From an uncultured Methanomassiliicoccales archaeon (GTDB lineage Archaea; Thermoplasmatota; Thermoplasmata; Methanomassiliicoccales; Methanomethylophilaceae): a stretch of DNA of 64,000 bases. The stretch spans positions 1-64,000 of the forward strand of contig CAKUXX010000009.1 of NCBI GenBank assembly GCA_934702355.1. Direction: 5' to 3'. The notes beneath the pieces are model-generated. The model saw only the letters and a list, made by a program, of their open reading frames with translations. It was not told the origin of the DNA and searched no databases. Below are positions 59,947-64,000 of the stretch, one piece after another (the first letter of the stretch is position 1; the number at the start of each line of letters is the position of its first letter). The position numbers and the translations under genes are program-made.

Positions 59947-60473
59947 TCCCGGTAATCATCTACGACAAATGTCAGTGCGACCCCAAGAAATGCACTGCCA
60001 AGAGGATGCTGAAGTTCGGTCTGGGGAAGGAGGCGAAGACCCTTGGGGCGATACCTGCGGGATCGATCGTCCTCTCACCCTTCTCCGACAGGGCGCTTTC
60101 TCCCGCAGACATCCGCCATGCCCGCAAAGGTCTGGTCGTCATGGACCTGACCTGGACCAACATCGACGAGTTCCCGAGGCTGAAGAAGGTCGAGGAGAGG
60201 GCGCTTCCATACCTTCTCGCATCCAACCCGATCAACTGGGGGAGGCCCATGGAGCTCAACAGCGCGGAGGCCGTTATGGCGGCGCTGTACATACTCGGAC
60301 AGAAGGAGCAGGCGGACGGGTTCCTCGGACGTTTCAATTGGGCCCCGGAGTTCGTCAGGCTCAACGGTGCGATGCTGGAGGATTATTCGAAGGCCGCAGA
60401 CAGCACCGAGGTCGTCCGCATACAGAATGAGTACATCGATTCGGTCGTGAACTCGCACAGAGAAGAAGAGTGA
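59943..60473 (+). CDS. tsr3: 18S/16S rRNA aminocarboxypropyltransferase Tsr3
   Basis: Transfers the aminocarboxypropyl group of SAM to a hypermodified uridine of small-subunit rRNA. 176 residues with the family blocks CQCDPKKCTAKRML, VLSPFSDRALSPAD, VMDLTW, LPYLLASNPINWGRPMELNSAEA and GRFNWAPEF. Co-translated with the phosphatase-like gene. In eukaryotes and archaea this is a late ribosome-assembly step. Confidence 0.93.
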   Translation: MIPVIIYDKCQCDPKKCTAKRMLKFGLGKEAKTLGAIPAGSIVLSPFSDRALSPADIRHARKGLVVMDLTWTNIDEFPRLKKVEERALPYLLASNPINWGRPMELNSAEAVMAALYILGQKEQADGFLGRFNWAPEFVRLNGAMLEDYSKAADSTEVVRIQNEYIDSVVNSHREEE

Positions 60474-60490
60474 AGGGTGTAAAGGGTTTT

Positions 60491-60506
60491 CCCGCCTTTC
60501 GGCGGG
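60491..60506. terminator. Bidirectional hairpin between tsr3 and ferredoxin
   Basis: CCCGCC-TTTC-GGCGGG, a perfect 6-bp stem between convergent stop codons, flanked by GTTTT on the plus strand. Confidence 0.5.
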
Positions 60507-60526
60507 CACCATTCCGTGATGTAAAA

Positions 60527-60691
60527 TCACTCGGAGAGGGCGGATGCAGGGCACTCGTCGATGCAAGCGCCGCAGTCGATGCATTTCGAAGCATCGATGA
60601 CAGCGATGTCATCGCAGGAGATGGCTCCCTCAGGGCAGACGTCCACACATGCTCCGCATGCAACACACTCAGATGCGTTAACTGTAACCAT
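60527..60691 (-). CDS. Ferredoxin, 2[4Fe-4S]
   Basis: Electron carrier of 54 residues with two CxxCxxCxxxCP motifs (CVACGACVDVCP and CIDCGACIDECP). GAGGTAATCAC precedes the ATG at 60691; an in-frame ATG at 60715 lies upstream of that site and is rejected. Single gene with its own promoter region of about 200 bases, shared with the divergent winged-helix gene. The redox partner cannot be told. Confidence 0.94.
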   Translation of the reverse strand: MVTVNASECVACGACVDVCPEGAISCDDIAVIDASKCIDCGACIDECPASALSE

Positions 60692-60898
60692 TGTGATTAC
60701 CTCGGTATCTGCCACGATGAAGCCATATAAAAATGTGATTGGGACTCATTCGGGAACCTGCGTTGCAAAGCACCCCATCGGGGCGGCAGTCGGCACATGC
60801 GGGAACGGGGTCCTGTTCCCAGGATCCCACCCCCGTCGCTACCCGCATGCGGAGTCGCCTCGCATTTTCTTTATACATCCGACGTTATGGTCACGGAG

Positions 60899-61126
60899 AT
60901 GACCTCTGACGACCTTCTTCCGATGATATGGGACGCTCTCGGCGACGACCTACTGACCACTAAGGAGGCCACAGACCGTCTGGAGCATCTGTTCGAATAC
61001 AGGTGTCCCGACGACCTCGCGAAGACCCTGATGAAGTACCGCAAGGCGGGGAAGATCAAGGGTCAGATCTCCATGGACCGCGGGGGATGGGTCTGGTGGG
61101 CGGACGAGGAATGCAGGAGGTCCTGA
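60899..61126 (+). CDS. Small winged-helix-like protein upstream of mcm
   Basis: 75 residues (MTSDDLLPMIWDALGDDLLT..., ending WWADEECRRS) predicting a three-helix winged fold with a wing near GQISMDRGGWVWW. ATG at 60899 is 25 bases from CTTTATAC (60869-60876) and fits a leaderless message; ATG at 60887 is in frame. The stop codon lies inside the ribosome site of mcm, 2 bases before its ATG, so both are produced together. I know no assigned function; a replication-linked role is inferred only from position. Confidence 0.72.
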   Translation: MTSDDLLPMIWDALGDDLLTTKEATDRLEHLFEYRCPDDLAKTLMKYRKAGKIKGQISMDRGGWVWWADEECRRS

Positions 61127-61128
61127 AC

Positions 61129-63225
61129 ATGAATGTCAATTTCCAGGATGATGACATAAAGGCGGCGTGGAACGACCTCTTCACGAAGGAGAAGTACCGT
61201 CTCACGATCACATGCATCGCCGAGAACTTCCCCCAGAAGAAGAGTCTGATGGTGGATTATGCGGACATCAACACATACAATGTGGATTTCGCCATGTATG
61301 TGCTCGACAATCCCGACAGGTGTCTGGAGTTCGCCAGGAACACCGTCATGTCACTCGTCCCCAACATAAACCGTCCGGGCGAGGCGATCAACGTAAGGAT
61401 ATTCAACCTGCCCCGCGACGCGACCGTGGACATACGCAACCTGAGGGCCGACCACCTGAGGAAGCTCGTAGCGGTCGAAGGTCTCGCCAGGAAGGTGACC
61501 ACCGTCAAGCCCAGGATGACCACTGCGCTGTTCAGATGCGCAAGGTGCGGGGCGGAGATGTGGATCGCACAGCCCGGAATGCTCCTCAAGGAGCCCATGA
61601 TGTGCGTCAACACCGAGGGCAGCTGCAACAAGCAGGCCACACGCTTCATACTGGACGAGAAGGAATCCGTCTACATCGACACCCAGAAGATCGAGATACA
61701 GGAGTCTCCGGAAGGCCTGAGAGGAGGGGCGCAGCCCGAGAGGATCACGGGGTATGTGGAGGACGACATCGCCGGAGAGGTCACCGCGGGAAACAGGATC
61801 ACACTCAACGGTATATTGAGATCAGTGGAGAAGTCCGACAGGGACAAATCCACCGTCTTCGAGACCTACCTGGACGTCATATCGGTGGAGTTCGAGCAGC
61901 ATGAGTACGACGAGATCCAGATCACGGAGGAGGACGAGAAGGAGATCTTCCGTATGTCGCAGGATCCGATGCTGTTCGAGAACATCGTGAAATCCATTTC
62001 ACCATCCATCTACGGTCTGGATTCCGTCAAGAAGGCCATCGCCCTCCAGCTGTTCGGAGGATGTCACAAGGAAATGGACGACGGGACCGTCATGAGGGGA
62101 GATATGCACATCCTTCTGATGGGAGACCCCGGAGTCGCCAAATCCCAGCTGCTGAGGTACATGAGCATGCTGGCGCCCAGAGGCATCTACGCATCCGGAA
62201 AGTCCGCTTCCGCCGCAGGTCTCACCGCAGCCGCGGTCAGAGACGATTTCGGAGACGGCAGATGGACCCTGGAAGCAGGAGCGCTCGTCTTGGCCGATAA
62301 AGGTCTGGCATGCATCGATGAGCTGGACAAGATGACGGACCAGGACAGATCCTCGCTCCACGAGGCCATGGAGTCTCAGAAGATCTCCGTCGCCAAAGCG
62401 GGAATCACGGCGACCCTGCAGTGCAGATGCTCCATGCTGGCGGCCGCGAACCCCAAGTACGGAAGGTTCGAGGAGGACACCCCGATCGCTGAGCAGATCG
62501 ATCTTCCTCCCGCTCTGATGTCCCGTTTCGATCTCATCTTCGTTCTCACCGACAAGCCGGACAAGTCCCGTGACACGCAGATCACGGAGCACATCCTGAA
62601 CGCCCATCAGCGCGGTCAGGTCAGGATGATGCAGGAGGGCGAGGTGGTCGACGGCGTCGATCCGTCCAAGATCCTGGAGGATACGGGTTCGATCTGCCCC
62701 GTGTACGATGTGGAGATCCTGAGGAAGTATGTCGCATACTCGAAGAGGATCACACCCATCATGACCGATGAGGCCAAGAGGATCATCGAGAGCAGCTATC
62801 TGAGCATCAGGGCCATGGGCAACGACGGATCTTCGGTTCCGATAACGGCAAGGCAGCTCGAGGCGTTCGTCCGTCTGTCCGAGGCATCGGCCAAGATGAG
62901 GCTCAGCAAACTGGTCACCGACGTCGACGCCAACCGTGCGGTCGACCTGGTCGAGGACTATCTGAAGAGGATCGCCGGAGATGACGAAGGCGGATTCGAC
63001 ATCGACAAGATCGCCTCCGGTATCAGCACCAAGGACAGGAACAAGATCGATGTGGTCCGCGGAATCATCCGCGAGTTCGGCGGAGACGGTCTCACGGCAG
63101 ACGAATTGGAGCAGCACGGCACATCCCAGGGTCTCAACGAGACCGATGTGACAAGGGCTCTGAAGCAGCTGAGTGATGCCGGCGAGATCTACAGGACCCC
63201 CGCAGGGGTATACAAGAGGACGTGA
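61129..63225 (+). CDS. mcm: Replicative DNA helicase MCM
   Basis: Hexameric 3'-5' helicase. 698 residues: N-terminal A and OB domains with a zinc finger (CARCGAEMW ... CVNTEGSC), Walker A GDPGVAKSQ, Walker B CIDELDK, the Arg finger SRFDLIF, and a C-terminal winged helix (about 625-698). GGAGGT precedes the ATG at 61129. No intein. Lies about 15 kb from the putative origin and is followed by DUF424 and NMD3 in the same operon. Confidence 0.97.
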   Translation: MNVNFQDDDIKAAWNDLFTKEKYRLTITCIAENFPQKKSLMVDYADINTYNVDFAMYVLDNPDRCLEFARNTVMSLVPNINRPGEAINVRIFNLPRDATVDIRNLRADHLRKLVAVEGLARKVTTVKPRMTTALFRCARCGAEMWIAQPGMLLKEPMMCVNTEGSCNKQATRFILDEKESVYIDTQKIEIQESPEGLRGGAQPERITGYVEDDIAGEVTAGNRITLNGILRSVEKSDRDKSTVFETYLDVISVEFEQHEYDEIQITEEDEKEIFRMSQDPMLFENIVKSISPSIYGLDSVKKAIALQLFGGCHKEMDDGTVMRGDMHILLMGDPGVAKSQLLRYMSMLAPRGIYASGKSASAAGLTAAAVRDDFGDGRWTLEAGALVLADKGLACIDELDKMTDQDRSSLHEAMESQKISVAKAGITATLQCRCSMLAAANPKYGRFEEDTPIAEQIDLPPALMSRFDLIFVLTDKPDKSRDTQITEHILNAHQRGQVRMMQEGEVVDGVDPSKILEDTGSICPVYDVEILRKYVAYSKRITPIMTDEAKRIIESSYLSIRAMGNDGSSVPITARQLEAFVRLSEASAKMRLSKLVTDVDANRAVDLVEDYLKRIAGDDEGGFDIDKIASGISTKDRNKIDVVRGIIREFGGDGLTADELEQHGTSQGLNETDVTRALKQLSDAGEIYRTPAGVYKRT

Positions 63226-63230
63226 TGATT

Positions 63231-63521
63231 ATGTTCGTAAGGATACACACCCATGGTAGCGACAGGATCCTGGCCGCATGCGACGAGGACATCGTCGGGA
63301 TGACCTTCGAAGGCAACGGTGCGAAGATCACGGTGTCTGAGGGATTCTACAAAGGAGAATCCATCTCCGAAGAGGCCTACAGGGAGAGGATGAAATCCAT
63401 CACAATCATGAATCTGGTGGGCGAGAGGGCTGTCGCCATAGCGATCGAGGAGGGCATGGTCAGTCCCGATTGCGTCATGGAGATCGGCGGCGTCAGCCAT
63501 GCTCAGGTGGTGCTCTATTGA
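63231..63521 (+). CDS. DUF424 (COG2412) family protein
   Basis: 96 residues matching the archaeal DUF424 family: MFVRIHTHGSDRILAACDEDIVGMTF, ITVSEGFYKGE, and IMNLVGERAVAIAIEEGMVSPDCVMEIGGVSHAQVV. Function unknown; often next to nmd3 or translation factors in archaea. Starts at ATG 63231 (a GTG at 63222 overlaps the mcm stop). Its stop overlaps the TTG start of nmd3 as TTGA. Confidence 0.86.
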   Translation: MFVRIHTHGSDRILAACDEDIVGMTFEGNGAKITVSEGFYKGESISEEAYRERMKSITIMNLVGERAVAIAIEEGMVSPDCVMEIGGVSHAQVVLY

Positions 63522-64000
63522 GTTTCTGCGTGAAATGCGGAAGGGACTGCGAGGAATCTCTCGAGGGCCTCTGCATAGAATGCTGGCTGGGCGGCAGGAA
63601 GCTCACCACGCTCCCCCACCATGTGGATCTGAAGGTCTGCACCAACTGCGGGGAGTACGAGTTCAGGGACAGGTGGACCAAGATGGACCGCATGGTCGCG
63701 GTCCAGGATGCCGCCGCAGATGCGCTCTGCGCTATCCGTGACGTCACTCCCGTGTCCCTGTCGACATCCGTGGAGGAGCAGGACCCCTACACCTACAGGG
63801 TCACCGTCTCCACCATCTGCGATGTCCTGGGCTACGAGGCCGAGGACGAGTCGTCCACCACGGTCCGTGTGAAGAACACCGTCTGCAAAAGATGCTCCAG
63901 GCAGCTCGGAAGCTATTACGAGGCGATCCTTCAGATACGCACCGGTTCCGGGAAGCTGTCCGAGGAGATGAGGGAGGAGACGCTCGCAATGGTCGAGAAC
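63518..64000 (+). CDS. NMD3-family ribosome-export-factor homologue, N-terminal part
   Basis: Begins at TTG 63518 (TTGA overlap with the preceding stop) and runs off the window edge after 161 codons. The N-terminal double zinc knuckle SFCVKCGRDCEESLEGLCIECW and VCTNCGEYEF, followed by a treble-clef pair VCKRCSRQLGSYYEAILQIR, is the NMD3 signature. Eukaryotic NMD3 takes the 60S subunit out of the nucleus; in archaea it probably serves large-subunit maturation. Confidence 0.85.
   Translation, partial: MSFCVKCGRDCEESLEGLCIECWLGGRKLTTLPHHVDLKVCTNCGEYEFRDRWTKMDRMVAVQDAAADALCAIRDVTPVSLSTSVEEQDPYTYRVTVSTICDVLGYEAEDESSTTVRVKNTVCKRCSRQLGSYYEAILQIRTGSGKLSEEMREETLAMVEN

Overview
The window is an archaeal chromosome segment of medium to high GC. 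Every informational gene is archaeal: Orc1/Cdc6, MCM, both primase subunits, the PolD small subunit, TFB, Spt5, tRNA-splicing endonuclease, Gar1, TiaS, Tsr3, LX, P0/L12, L1 and L11, and a complete A-type ATP synthase operon. Many genes have a TATA-like box about 25 bases before the ATG, so leaderless messages appear common; genes inside operons carry GGAGG or GGTGA ribosome sites. The set fits a euryarchaeon of the Thermoplasmatota, and the overall feel is of a host-associated Methanomassiliicoccales (Methanomethylophilaceae). That placement is inference: no methanogenesis gene and no rRNA lies in the window. I found no tRNA, rRNA, insertion sequence, integrase, CRISPR array or intein.

Layout. 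1-12.6 kb: malic enzyme; a radical SAM/HhH protein and primase large subunit; a tightly coupled operon for phosphopantothenate synthesis, S-adenosylhomocysteine hydrolysis and nucleoside recycling; TrmJ; a ribbon-helix-helix/FtsZ-like pair; and L1-P0-L12. 12.6-17.5 kb: an APC permease and a small membrane protein on the opposite strand sit between L1-P0-L12 and its usual partners secE-spt5-rpl11; Spt5 carries an extra N-terminal beta-rich domain. 17.8-25.5 kb: small conserved proteins, split GMP synthase, PurE, Gar1-TFB, EndA and TrpB2. 25.6-34.2 kb: an ArsR-Cdc48-Hsp20 heat-shock operon with a candidate operator, a regulator/TraB-like/CPBP-protease operon, and PolD small subunit. 34.3-42.8 kb: ATP synthase operon H-I-K-E-C-F-A-B-D plus a 52-residue membrane protein. 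43-46.6 kb: a probable replication origin, with orc1/cdc6 lying between two inverted ORB-type elements and a 26-residue membrane microprotein next to one of them. 46.6-64 kb: TiaS, a bacterial-type thiolase, an M20 peptidase, the LX-prefoldin-FtsY operon, a YeiH-type transporter, primase small subunit, TatD and a degenerate metallo-beta-lactamase-fold protein, HtpX, an HPS-RraA fusion, a catalytically dead phosphatase relative coupled to Tsr3, ferredoxin, MCM, DUF424 and the start of NMD3.

The genes mostly serve DNA replication, ribosome and RNA maturation, protein quality control and energy conservation. The least ordinary points are the extended Spt5, the RHH-FtsZ-like pair, the origin architecture with its microprotein, the interrupted ribosomal string, and several proteins that keep a known fold but have lost catalytic residues (MBL-fold, LMW-phosphatase, TraB-like).
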